Positions 6,835 to 15,400 of a stretch of DNA of 64,000 nucleotides are shown here, one piece after another. The notes below the pieces were generated by a model. That model was not told the origin of the DNA, made no database searches, and saw nothing but the letters and a program-made list of their open reading frames with translations. Each line of letters starts with the position of its first letter. Position 1 is the stretch's first letter. The translations under genes were made by a program, and so were the position numbers. The DNA comes from Betaproteobacteria bacterium HGW-Betaproteobacteria-7. GTDB lineage: Bacteria; Pseudomonadota; Gammaproteobacteria; Burkholderiales; Rhodocyclaceae. Where the stretch lies: positions 310,001 to 374,000 of the forward strand of contig PHCE01000002.1 of NCBI GenBank assembly GCA_002840765.1, read 5' to 3'.

Positions 6835-8811
6835 ATGTATCTACGCAGCAAGCCGCTCACGGCGGCCCTCTCTCTCGCCCTTCTGGGAACGGCGCAAGCC
6901 CAGACCAGCCCGCATCTCGAACCGGTTTTCGTCACCGCCACCCGTTTCAGCGAAAACGAGGTGCGCGTACCGGCCAACGTCAGCGTCATCTCCCGCGATG
7001 ACATTCTGTCCACACCGGCCCACGACCTGCCCGGCATCCTCAAGTCGCGGGCCGGCGTCAGCGTCAGCGCGCTCTACGGCAGTCTGGGACTCGACTCGAC
7101 GATCGACCTGCGTGGCTTCGGCGAGACGGCCGGCGCCAATACGCTGGTCCTGCTCGATGGTCAGCGCCTGAATCCCATCGACTCCGGCGCGGTCTCCTGG
7201 TCCGCCGTTCCCCTCGACAGCATTGAGCGGATCGAGGTACTGCGCGGAGCCGGAACCGTGCTCTACGGCGACCGGGCAACTGGTGGCGTGGTGAACATCA
7301 TCACCCGCAAATCCGGCAAACCGGAAGCCGCGGTCACCGTCGGCGCCGGCAGCTACGACACGCGAACGATCGATGCCCATGTGGCGGCCGGCAACAGCAG
7401 TGCCTACTTCAATGCCTTCGGTCATTACGCCGCCACCAACGGCTGGCGCGACAACGCCCAGTCGGACCAGATGGCATTGAGTGGCCGGGCCGGCGTGTAC
7501 ATCGGCCAAGGCGAAGGCTTCCTGGACTATGCGGTGTACAAGGACAGCTCCGGCTTGCCGGGCTATCTGCTCAGCGCCGACTACGCCAGCCGGCCGCGTC
7601 ACTCGCGGACGCCGGATGACCGTCAGCGCCGCGATGGCTATCGCCTGCGCCCGGGAATCGCACTTCCGCTAACCTCCTACCTGACGCTCGAGGCCGAGGC
7701 GGCGCTGGAGCACCAGGACAACCGCGCGCGCTACCTTTCCTTCGGCAGCCGGACCAAGGCCAGCCGCGACAACTGGTCGCTGACCCCGCGCCTGCGCTGG
7801 CAGCATGGCCTGGGCCAGCTGGCGAGCGAGACCGTGGCCGGCGTCGACTACTACTCCGGCGAGGTGGATGCGTTCTACAGCACGGCCGCCAGCCAGGGCG
7901 CCCGACAAAAAAGCGCCGGCTACTATGTCCAGAACACCACCGAGCTGACCCCGGGATTGGCCGCCACGGCCGGCCTGCGTCACCAGAATGTCGAGCAGGA
8001 TGCCCGGCAGGGAGCCTTCACCAATGTGTTCGGAACACAACCGGCGATGCGCGGCGACGGCGAGCATTCGCGCAACGCCTGGGACATCGGCCTCAATTAC
8101 GCCGGGCAGGGCTGGCGACTATACGGCAAGGTCGGCACCACCTTCCGCTTCGCCAATACCGATGAACTGTTCAGCTACGACCCGATGACCGGCAACCCGG
8201 TCTTCGCCGGCGACATCAAGCCGCAACAAGGCCGGATTCAGGAATTGGGCGGCAGCCTGACACTCGGCGCAGTCAGCAGCCGGGCGGCGGTGTACCACAT
8301 GCGCATCGAGGACGAGATCGCTTACGACGGCGCCTTGTTCGCCAACGTCAACCTTGACCCGACCCGCCGTCTCGGCGCCGAAGTCGAAGTCGACTGGCGC
8401 ATCCAGCCCAGCCTGCTGGCCCGACTAAGCTACGCCTACACCGATGCCAAGTTCCGCAGCGGCCCGTACGAGGACAAGCAGATCCCGCTGGTCGCGCAGG
8501 ACCGGACGGCTGCCAGCCTGACCTGGGATAGCGGCGCATTCGGCAAGTACTCGGCGATCGCCAACTACACCGGCAAACGACATTTCAGCGGCGACTATGC
8601 GAACCAGCGCAAATTACTTGCCGGCTACACGACTGTCGACGTCATGGCTAGCTGGAACTTCAAGCCGTGGTCGATTTCGGCCCGCCTGATCAACGCCTTC
8701 GACAAACGCTATTCATCCTATGCCGGCTATTCGACCTTTGCCGGCGATTACTATTACTACCCCGCCGACGGCCGCAACTTCCTGCTCACCGCCAGCTACC
8801 AGTTCCACTGA
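6835..8811 (+). CDS. btuB: BtuB-like TonB-dependent vitamin B12 receptor
   Basis: A 658-residue outer-membrane corrinoid receptor. It has a signal peptide ending in GTAQAQ, a TonB-box-like region (EPVFVTATRF), a plug (GILKSRAGVSVS, IDLRGFGETAGANTLVLLDG, VLYGDRATGGVVNIITR) and a 22-strand-type barrel closing with FLLTASYQFH. The ATG at 6835 follows GGAAGGAG; longer in-frame readings run back through the riboswitch and are rejected. The next gene, a BtuC-type permease, starts one base after the stop, so receptor and inner-membrane transporter form one operon. Confidence 0.9.
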   Translation: MYLRSKPLTAALSLALLGTAQAQTSPHLEPVFVTATRFSENEVRVPANVSVISRDDILSTPAHDLPGILKSRAGVSVSALYGSLGLDSTIDLRGFGETAGANTLVLLDGQRLNPIDSGAVSWSAVPLDSIERIEVLRGAGTVLYGDRATGGVVNIITRKSGKPEAAVTVGAGSYDTRTIDAHVAAGNSSAYFNAFGHYAATNGWRDNAQSDQMALSGRAGVYIGQGEGFLDYAVYKDSSGLPGYLLSADYASRPRHSRTPDDRQRRDGYRLRPGIALPLTSYLTLEAEAALEHQDNRARYLSFGSRTKASRDNWSLTPRLRWQHGLGQLASETVAGVDYYSGEVDAFYSTAASQGARQKSAGYYVQNTTELTPGLAATAGLRHQNVEQDARQGAFTNVFGTQPAMRGDGEHSRNAWDIGLNYAGQGWRLYGKVGTTFRFANTDELFSYDPMTGNPVFAGDIKPQQGRIQELGGSLTLGAVSSRAAVYHMRIEDEIAYDGALFANVNLDPTRRLGAEVEVDWRIQPSLLARLSYAYTDAKFRSGPYEDKQIPLVAQDRTAASLTWDSGAFGKYSAIANYTGKRHFSGDYANQRKLLAGYTTVDVMASWNFKPWSISARLINAFDKRYSSYAGYSTFAGDYYYYPADGRNFLLTASYQFH

Positions 8812-8812
8812 C

Positions 8813-9790
8813 ATGCCCTCCAGCCGTCGCGCCCTGCTGATCCTCTCCGTGCTGGCCCTGCTGGCGCTGGCCAGCATCGGCCTGGCGCTGATGGTCGGCA
8901 GCTACCGCGTGGCGCCGGCCGATGTACTGGCGGCGTTGCTCGGGGGCGAGGCGGGCGGTGCCGAAATCGTGTTGCAACTGCGGCTGCCGCGGGCCCTCGC
9001 CGGTTTCGCCTGTGGTGGTCTGCTGGCGCTGGCCGGGGCGCTGATGCAGGTGCTGCTCCGCAATCCGCTGGCCGATCCGTACGTGCTCGGTATTTCCGGC
9101 GGCGCCGGGGTCGGCGCCATGTTCGCCATCCTGATCGGCCTGCCGGTACTCGGTATCGACGGATTGGCCTTCGCCGGGGCGCTCGGCGCGATGTTCATCG
9201 TCTTCGGTCTGGCGCACGGCGACGGCAGTTGGACGCAGACCCGCCTGTTGCTGACCGGCGTCATCGTCGCCGCCGGCTGCGGCGCGCTGGTCGCGCTGAT
9301 GTTGTCGGTGGCCGAGGAGCACAAGCTGCGCGGCATGCTGTTCTGGCTGATGGGTGACCTCGGGCAGAGCAGCAGCCCGTGGCCACCCTTGCTGGCGCTG
9401 CTGGTGGCGCTGGCGGTGAGCATCCCCTTCGCCCGCGAACTGAACCTGCTGGCCCGCGGCCTGATGCAGGCGCGAGCGCTGGGTGTCGCCGTCGATCGCC
9501 TGCGCTACGCCGTCTACCTGCTGGCGTCGCTGGCCACCGCCGCCTCGGTAACCACCGCCGGCTCGATCGGCTTCGTCGGCCTGGTCGTGCCGCATCTGGT
9601 GCGGCTGGCCACCGGCAACGACCAGCGCCTGCTGCTGCCGGCCTCGGTGCTTGCCGGCGGCTCCTTGCTGGTGCTGGCCGACACCGCGGCGCGCACCATC
9701 ATCGCGCCGCAGCAACTGCCGGTCGGCGTGCTGACGGCGCTGATCGGCGTGCCGGTGTTCCTGTTCCTGCTGTCTAGGCAGCCACGATGA
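8813..9790 (+). CDS. btuC: cobalamin ABC transporter permease (FecCD/BtuC family)
   Basis: A 325-residue inner-membrane permease with about ten hydrophobic segments. FecCD hallmarks include LRLPRALAGFACGGLLALAG, QVLLRNPLADPYVLGISGGA and, near the C-terminus, GSIGFVGLVVPHLVRLATG, which contacts the ATPase. The ATG at 8813 lies one base after the receptor stop; an upstream in-frame start would overlap the receptor and is unlikely. Its stop overlaps the next start (ATGA). Cobalamin is inferred from the riboswitch and the cob genes; the family also takes iron-siderophores. Confidence 0.9.
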   Translation: MPSSRRALLILSVLALLALASIGLALMVGSYRVAPADVLAALLGGEAGGAEIVLQLRLPRALAGFACGGLLALAGALMQVLLRNPLADPYVLGISGGAGVGAMFAILIGLPVLGIDGLAFAGALGAMFIVFGLAHGDGSWTQTRLLLTGVIVAAGCGALVALMLSVAEEHKLRGMLFWLMGDLGQSSSPWPPLLALLVALAVSIPFARELNLLARGLMQARALGVAVDRLRYAVYLLASLATAASVTTAGSIGFVGLVVPHLVRLATGNDQRLLLPASVLAGGSLLVLADTAARTIIAPQQLPVGVLTALIGVPVFLFLLSRQPR

Positions 9791-10560
9791 GCGCGCCGCT
9801 GCTCGAAGCCCGCCAGCTGGCCGTCGACATCGGCGGCCGCCGGGTCGTCGACCGACTCGATCTGGCCCTCGCTGCCGGCGAACGGCTGGCCATCCTCGGC
9901 CGCAACGGTGCTGGCAAGTCGACGCTGCTGTCGACACTAGCTGGGCTGCGCCCGCCGACAGCCGGCGCGGTGCTGCTTGACGGCGAAGACTGCAGCTTGC
10001 TGCCAGCGCGCGAATCGGCGCTGCGCCGGGCCTGGCTCGGCCAGTTCCAGAACGATCCTTTCGGTTCGACGGTGCTGGAAACGGCATTGACCGGCCGCCA
10101 TCCACATCTCGGCCGCTGGGCCTGGGAGTCGCCGCGCGATGCCGAACTGGCGCGCAGCGCACTGGCCGCCGTCGGCCTGCACGGCATGGAAGCCCGGCAG
10201 ATCCACACGCTGTCCGGCGGCGAGCGTCAGCGCCTGGCCATCGCCACGCTGCTGACCCAGGCAGCACCGCTCTACCTGCTCGACGAACCGCTGTCGCACC
10301 TCGACCTCAATCACCAGATGGCTGTGCTCGACCTGTTCACCAGCACCGCCCGCGATTGCGGCGCCGGCGTCGTCATGGTCCTGCACGACCCGGCGCTCGC
10401 TCACCGCTTCTGCGATCGCGCCCTGCTGCTCCATGGCGACGGACGCACGGAGACAGGTCCGGTCGACAGCATCCTGACCGCGCCGACGCTGTCCCAACTC
10501 TACGGCTACGGCTTGCGGCAGATCGAAGACCGCGGCCATCGCTGCTTCATCCCGGAGTAA
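9787..10560 (+). CDS. btuD: cobalamin ABC transporter ATPase
   Basis: A 257-residue ABC ATPase that would power the BtuC-type permease. Walker A is GRNGAGKST (about residues 38-46), the signature is LSGGERQRLAIA (about 140-151), Walker B is LYLLDEPLSHLD, and the switch histidine is in VVMVLHDPALA. It overlaps the permease gene by four bases (ATGA), and cobO begins two bases after its stop. No periplasmic binding protein (BtuF) gene is present in this operon. Confidence 0.9.
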   Translation: MSAPLLEARQLAVDIGGRRVVDRLDLALAAGERLAILGRNGAGKSTLLSTLAGLRPPTAGAVLLDGEDCSLLPARESALRRAWLGQFQNDPFGSTVLETALTGRHPHLGRWAWESPRDAELARSALAAVGLHGMEARQIHTLSGGERQRLAIATLLTQAAPLYLLDEPLSHLDLNHQMAVLDLFTSTARDCGAGVVMVLHDPALAHRFCDRALLLHGDGRTETGPVDSILTAPTLSQLYGYGLRQIEDRGHRCFIPE

Positions 10561-10562
10561 AC

Positions 10563-11150
10563 ATGATTTCGCACGAACAACGCATGCAGAAGAAGAAGTC
10601 CGTCGTCGACAGCCACATTGCCGCCGCTCAGGAGGAACGCGGCGTACTGGTGGTCAATACCGGCACCGGCAAGGGCAAGTCCTCGGCGGCTTTCGGCGTC
10701 GTCGCCCGCGCCCTCGGCCACGGTTTGCAGGTCGGCGTCGTGCAGTTCGTCAAGGGTCGATCGGATACCGGCGAGGAAGCCTTCTTCCGTCGCCAGCCTG
10801 GGGTTTCCTGGCACGTCGGCGGCGAGGGCTTCACCTGGGAAACGCAGGACAAGGAGCGCGACGCCCGTGCCGCCCAGGCCGCCTGGGAAGTCGCCTGCAG
10901 TCACCTCGCCGATCCGGACATCGGTCTGGTTGTCCTCGACGAGATGACCTACGCCTTCAAGTATGCCTGGCTCGACCTCGACATGGTCATCGCCAAGCTG
11001 CTGTCGCGCCCGCCGATGCAGCACGTCATCATCACCGGCCGCGCCGCACCGCAGGATTTGCGCGACGTGGCTGACACGGTCAGCGACATCGGCATGGAAA
11101 AGCACGCCTTCCAGGCCGGCATCAAGGCCATGCCCGGCCTCGAATACTGA
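10563..11150 (+). CDS. cobO: corrinoid adenosyltransferase (CobO/BtuR/CobA type)
   Basis: A 195-residue cytoplasmic enzyme that transfers the adenosyl group of ATP to reduced corrinoids, needed both in cobalamin synthesis and salvage. The family P-loop is GTGKGKSSAAFG (about residues 33-44). Other conserved stretches are VQFVKG, WETQDKERD and LDEMTYAFKYAWLD. The ATG at 10563 is two bases after the ATPase stop; a longer in-frame reading would run deep into that gene. The stop overlaps the cobB start by one base (TGATG). Confidence 0.93.
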   Translation: MISHEQRMQKKKSVVDSHIAAAQEERGVLVVNTGTGKGKSSAAFGVVARALGHGLQVGVVQFVKGRSDTGEEAFFRRQPGVSWHVGGEGFTWETQDKERDARAAQAAWEVACSHLADPDIGLVVLDEMTYAFKYAWLDLDMVIAKLLSRPPMQHVIITGRAAPQDLRDVADTVSDIGMEKHAFQAGIKAMPGLEY

Positions 11151-12430
11151 TGCCCGCCTGCCCCGCCCTGCTCATCGCCGCCCCAGCCTCCGGCCAGGGC
11201 AAGACCACCGTCACCGCCGCGCTGGCCCGCCTGCATGCCCGCCAGGGACGGCGCGTCACCGTCTTCAAATGCGGGCCCGACTTTCTTGATCCGCAAATTC
11301 ATGCCGTCGCCAGCGGCCGGCCGTGCCAGAACCTCGATCTCGGCATGTGCGGCGAGGCCGACGCGCGCTGGCGCCTGGCCGCTGCGGCCGGTGATTCCGA
11401 TCTGATTCTGGTCGAGGGCGTCATGGGCCTGTTCGACGGCACGCCGTCAGCGGCCGACATCGCCGAGCGCTTTGCCATCCCGGTGATGGCCCTGATCGAT
11501 GCCGGTGCCATGGCCCAGACTTTCGGCGCCGTCGCCCACGGCCTGGCCAGCTACCGGCCCGGCCTGCCCTTTGCCGGCGTACTGGCCAATCGCGTCGGCA
11601 GCCCGCGCCATACCGAGATGCTGCGCGCCAGCCTGCCGACCGGCATGGGCTGGTTCGGCGCCCTGCCGAAAAGTGCCGACAGCCTGCCCGAGCGGCACCT
11701 CGGCCTGCTCCAGGCGGCCGAAATTGACGATCTGGAAGCCCGCCTGGACAAACTGGCCGATGCCCTGGCTGCCAGCGCCGATGTCGACTTGCCGGCGCCG
11801 GTAGTCTTTGCCGAGGCCACACCTCCCACCGTGCCGCCGCTGCTTAACGGCAAGCGCATCGCCATTGCCCGCGACGCGGCCTACGGTTTCATCTATCCGG
11901 CCAACCTGCAAACGCTGGCGGCGCTGGGTGCGGAGCTGCGCTTCTTCTCACCGGTGGCCGGCGAGTCGCTACCCGATTGCGATGCCGTCTGGCTACCCGG
12001 CGGCTATCCCGAGCTGCATGCCGAGGCGCTGAGCGCCAATGCCGCGCTGTGGTCGGCCCTGGATGCCCATGTAAACGTCGGCAAACCGCTGCTCGCCGAA
12101 TGCGGCGGCATGATGAGCCTGTTTGAAGAAATCGTGGACAAGACCGGCACCAGCCACCGCTTCGCTGGCCTGTTGCCCGGCCGGGCAGTGATGCAGCCGC
12201 GGCTGACGGCGCTCGGCACGCAGTTCGTCGATCTGCCGGAAGGCACGGTGGCCGGCCACACTTTCCACTACTCGCGGAGCGAGACGCCACTAGCCCCGCT
12301 GTACCGCGCCCGCACCGCCGATGGCCGGGCCGGCGAGGCGGTCTATCGTCGTCAGCGGCTGACCGCCTCCTACGTGCATCTCTACTTCCCATCGGCACCG
12401 CAAGCCACCGCCGCCTTGTTCAGCAACTGA
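11150..12430 (+). CDS. cobB: cobyrinate a,c-diamide synthase
   Basis: A 426-residue glutamine-dependent amidotransferase (CobB/CbiA type) that amidates the a and c side chains of cobyrinate. The N-terminal synthetase domain has the P-loop-like ASGQGKTTVTAALA, FKCGPDFLDP and EGVMGLFDG; the C-terminal glutaminase domain has the nucleophile cysteine in LLAECGGMMSLFEEI and the histidine region VAGHTFHYS. Length is normal for the family. It is the last gene of the apparent operon. The rest of the cobalamin pathway is not in the window, so whether the organism makes B12 de novo cannot be judged here. Confidence 0.92.
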   Translation: MPACPALLIAAPASGQGKTTVTAALARLHARQGRRVTVFKCGPDFLDPQIHAVASGRPCQNLDLGMCGEADARWRLAAAAGDSDLILVEGVMGLFDGTPSAADIAERFAIPVMALIDAGAMAQTFGAVAHGLASYRPGLPFAGVLANRVGSPRHTEMLRASLPTGMGWFGALPKSADSLPERHLGLLQAAEIDDLEARLDKLADALAASADVDLPAPVVFAEATPPTVPPLLNGKRIAIARDAAYGFIYPANLQTLAALGAELRFFSPVAGESLPDCDAVWLPGGYPELHAEALSANAALWSALDAHVNVGKPLLAECGGMMSLFEEIVDKTGTSHRFAGLLPGRAVMQPRLTALGTQFVDLPEGTVAGHTFHYSRSETPLAPLYRARTADGRAGEAVYRRQRLTASYVHLYFPSAPQATAALFSN

Positions 12431-12534
12431 GAACTTTCCGGTTTTCTCGAAGTCAGACGCAGCAACACATTTGTTTTTCCGTGCGTCGTCATCTGCGTAC
12501 AATGCGCGCACTACTTTGTCTGAAGGAGTCATCC

Positions 12535-13410
12535 ATGAACAAATTCCTCGCCATGGCAGCTGCCGTGATCATCGGCTTCACGCTGAACATCAACGATGCC
12601 GAAGCCAAGCGCCTCGGTGGTGGCAGTTCTTTTGGCATGAAGCGTCAGGCCACGCCACCGGCCAACAACGTCAGCCAGGCACCGAAACAGGCACCTGCCG
12701 CCGCTGGTCAAGCTGCCCAGCCGAAGCGTTCGTGGATGGGCCCGATCGCCGGCCTCGCCGCTGGTCTGGGTTTGGCCGCCTTGGCCTCGCACCTCGGCTT
12801 CGGCGAAGAACTCGCCAACTTCATGATGATCGCCCTGCTGGCCATGGTCGTCATCGGCGCCATCGGCTTCTTCATGCGCAAGAAGGCGGCGGCTCAAGGT
12901 CATGGCATGCAGTACGCCGCAGCCGGCCCGAAACTTGGCGGTCAGCCGGGCAATGTCGCCCGTCCCGACTTCACCCCGGCCGGTGGCTCCGCCTTCACGC
13001 CCGCCGCCCAGTCTGTTGAATCGACCGGCGGCAACATCCCGGCCGATTTTGATGTCGACGGCTTCGTGCGCAACGCCAAGGTCAACTTCATCCGTCTGCA
13101 GGCCGCCAACGACGCCGGCAATCTCGACGACATCCGCGAATTCACTTCGCCGGAAATGTTCGCCGAGATCAAGATGGCCATCGGCGAGCGCAATGGCGCC
13201 AGCCAGGAAACCGATGTCGTCCAGCTCGACGGTCAGGTCATCGACGTCGCCGAGGAAGCCGGCCGCTACATCGTCAGCGTGCATTTCAGCGGCCAGATCC
13301 GCGAAGAGCGCAACGGCCCGGTCGAAGCCTTCTCGGAAATCTGGCACATGAGCAAGCCGATGGACGGCAGCCGCGGTTGGGTTATCGCTGGTATCCAGCA
13401 AGTTCAGTAA
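12535..13410 (+). CDS. Tim44-like domain membrane protein
   Basis: A 291-residue protein with an N-terminal hydrophobic signal segment (residues 4-24, ending DAEAKRLGGG), a glycine-rich linker, two membrane segments at about 68-88 and 94-112, and a C-terminal Tim44/TIM44-like globular domain (DGFVRNAKVNFIRLQAAND ... EIWHMSKP). The family is common next to metabolic genes in betaproteobacteria, and its bacterial function is unclear. The ATG at 12535 is preceded by GAAGGAG. A plausible -10 TACAAT lies at 12498-12503 without a convincing -35. A strong terminator follows the gene. Confidence 0.8.
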   Translation: MNKFLAMAAAVIIGFTLNINDAEAKRLGGGSSFGMKRQATPPANNVSQAPKQAPAAAGQAAQPKRSWMGPIAGLAAGLGLAALASHLGFGEELANFMMIALLAMVVIGAIGFFMRKKAAAQGHGMQYAAAGPKLGGQPGNVARPDFTPAGGSAFTPAAQSVESTGGNIPADFDVDGFVRNAKVNFIRLQAANDAGNLDDIREFTSPEMFAEIKMAIGERNGASQETDVVQLDGQVIDVAEEAGRYIVSVHFSGQIREERNGPVEAFSEIWHMSKPMDGSRGWVIAGIQQVQ

Positions 13411-13431
13411 CAGATCAGGCAAGACAAAAAA

Positions 13432-13459
13432 CCGGCGGGTTGCCCCCGCCGGTTTTTTT
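13432..13459. terminator. rho-independent terminator, usable in both directions
   Basis: The hairpin CCGGCGGG/CCCGCCGG (13432-13452) is followed by seven T residues on the plus strand and preceded by a run of A on the other side. It can end the rightward Tim44-like gene and the leftward selO gene, whose stops flank it. Confidence 0.9.
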
Positions 13460-13482
13460 ACGTCCGCAACTCACGCAACTCA

Positions 13483-14982
13483 CTAGGTTCCACAAAAGGT
13501 CTGATAACAGGCCGTGACCTCCGGCGGCGCCGGCTCGGCGAAGTCGGCATCGGCAGCACGCTCGTCAAACGGGTGCTCGACCACCGCCAGCAGCCGCTCG
13601 AAGGGCTGCAGATCGCCGTCATCGACAGCTGCATCCAGGGCCGCTTCGAGCCGATGATTGCGCGGAATGTAGCAGGGATTGGCGCCCTGCATGGCCGCCA
13701 GGAGTGTGTCTGAACGCTCAGGCTGGCGGGCCTGCCAGCGTTGCCGCCAGGCGGCGAAATCAGCTAGCGGCACGAGGGGGGAAATAGCATCGGTCTTTCC
13801 CCGCGCCAAGTCGTACAGGGCGCGAAAAGCCTTGGTGAAATCGATGCGCCCCCGCTGGAGCAGGGTCAGGAAATCATCAGTCAGGGCCTGATCGCCTGCG
13901 TCGTCGGCAGGCTCAGCCGACAGCCCGAGTTTGGCCCGCATCACGCCCAACCAGCAAGCCGCGTGTTGTTCCGGGAAAGCATCGAGCACCCCGGTGGCGG
14001 CCGCCACGGCCCGATCAGCATCCGTATCGATCAACGAAAGCAAGGTCTCGGCGAAGCGGGCCAGGTTCCAGCGGGCGATGGAGGCCTGCTGGCCATAGGC
14101 GTAGCGGCCAGTGGCGTCAATCGAGCTGAATACCGTCCGCGGGTGGTAGGCCTCGATGAAGGCGCAGGGCCCGTAATCGATGGTTTCACCGGAAATGGTC
14201 ATGTTGTCCGTGTTCATGACCCCATGAATGAATCCGACGCCCAACCAGCGGGCAACCAATTCCGCTTGCCGCACGGCTACCGCCTTGAGCAATTCGAGGT
14301 AAGGCAGCTCAGCCGCGGCCAGTTCCGGATAATGGCGACGGATAGCGTAATCGGCCAACTTGCGCACGGCCTCTGGTCCCTTGTGGGCGGCAAAGTATTC
14401 GAAGGTGCCGACCCGCAGGTGGCTGGCGGCGACCCGGGTGAGGATGGCGCCCGGCAGCGGGCGCTCCCGGCGAATGGTTTCACCGGTGCTGACGACAGCC
14501 AGGGTGCGGGTGGTGGGAATGCCAAGCGCCGCCATGGCTTCACCGACAAGGTACTCACGTAGCGCTGCTCCCAGCGCGCACTTGCCATCACCCCGCCGGG
14601 AAAATGGCGTCGGGCCGGAACCCTTGAAGGCAATATCACGGCGCTGCCCTTGGCGATCGATGATTTCGCCGAGAAGGAGCGCCCGGCCATCGCCCAGTTG
14701 CGGCGAGAATTGCCCGAACTGGTGGCCGGCGTAGGCTTGGGCAATGGGTGTCGCACCGGCAGGCACACTGTTCCCGGCCAGGATCTTGACGCCCTCGGCC
14801 GCCGCCAGCGCGCCGGGATCCAGGCCTAGCTCCCGGGCCAGCCCCTCGTTCAACTTGACCAGTTGAGGTCCCGGTACCGTGGCCGGCGTCCAGGGAACGT
14901 AATAGCCCTCAAGCTCGCGGGCGTAGGTGTTGTCGAAGGCAAAAATGGCTGAGCCGGTCTCAGCAGTGGTCACAATTCCCAA
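13483..14982 (-). CDS. selO: protein adenylyltransferase SelO (YdiU/UPF0061)
   Basis: A pseudokinase-fold enzyme that AMPylates protein substrates. Visible hallmarks are FAFDNTYARELEGYY near the start, YAGHQFGQFSPQLGDGRA, FKGSGPTPFSRRGDGK and the DNMTISGETIDYGPCAF region with acidic residues for metal binding. It ends in FCGT, keeping a cysteine near the C-terminus as many SelO proteins do. I place the start at the TTG at 14982 because AGGAAG sits six bases upstream and the homologous region begins ~15 residues later, giving 499 residues. A GTG at 14971-14973 or an ATG at 15123 are alternatives. Confidence 0.88.
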   Translation of the reverse strand: MGIVTTAETGSAIFAFDNTYARELEGYYVPWTPATVPGPQLVKLNEGLARELGLDPGALAAAEGVKILAGNSVPAGATPIAQAYAGHQFGQFSPQLGDGRALLLGEIIDRQGQRRDIAFKGSGPTPFSRRGDGKCALGAALREYLVGEAMAALGIPTTRTLAVVSTGETIRRERPLPGAILTRVAASHLRVGTFEYFAAHKGPEAVRKLADYAIRRHYPELAAAELPYLELLKAVAVRQAELVARWLGVGFIHGVMNTDNMTISGETIDYGPCAFIEAYHPRTVFSSIDATGRYAYGQQASIARWNLARFAETLLSLIDTDADRAVAAATGVLDAFPEQHAACWLGVMRAKLGLSAEPADDAGDQALTDDFLTLLQRGRIDFTKAFRALYDLARGKTDAISPLVPLADFAAWRQRWQARQPERSDTLLAAMQGANPCYIPRNHRLEAALDAAVDDGDLQPFERLLAVVEHPFDERAADADFAEPAPPEVTACYQTFCGT

Positions 14983-15143
14983 GATCTGCTTCCTGAGTTC
15001 ATTTGTTGAGTGAGAAAGACAACAGAGTTGGGGAATGGTTGCCCGATAAAGCCCGGGCAGCAAGGCACGTGCGCTACGATCAATGACCAATCGGCCCGGT
15101 TCCAGAGACCGCCATTGACGCAAGACGGCTCGCCAGCGCTAAC

Positions 15144-15389
15144 ATGGACGCCTACCCACTGCCCTGTGCCCAAATGTTCCGCCGCTACCCGCTATCCTTC
15201 ATCATCCTGACCACGCTTGGCGTGCTCTGCGCCATTCCCGGAGTGCTCAGCATTGCCGGCTTTGGGGCGATCATCCATCCGGTGCTCGATGACCCGATGG
15301 CCGGGTTGGCCTTCATCGTTTCGGCCGTGGCCCTGATCGGTTCCGGCGCCTTTCCGCTGGTCATCGCCAAGCTCAAGGAAAACGGCTAG
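15144..15389 (+). CDS. small hydrophobic membrane protein, unknown function
   Basis: An 81-residue reading frame with two clear membrane segments (about residues 17-41 and 51-75: FIILTTLGVLCAIPGVLSIA and LAFIVSAVALIGSGAFPLVI), ending KLKENG. No family was recognised. It fills the only gap between selO and the sulfur transporter gene and converges on the latter with 11 bases between stops. No good ribosome binding site precedes the ATG at 15144; Met11 at 15174 is an alternative start. Its hydrophobic pattern and lack of a strong overlapping gene support it being real. Confidence 0.55.
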   Translation: MDAYPLPCAQMFRRYPLSFIILTTLGVLCAIPGVLSIAGFGAIIHPVLDDPMAGLAFIVSAVALIGSGAFPLVIAKLKENG

Positions 15390-15400
15390 GCGGACTCGCG

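Noticed and set aside
8786-10267. 493-codon open frame on the minus strand opposite the btuC/btuD genes
   Set aside because: Gln/Arg/Ala-rich translation with no domain, antisense to two well-supported genes; a high-GC shadow.
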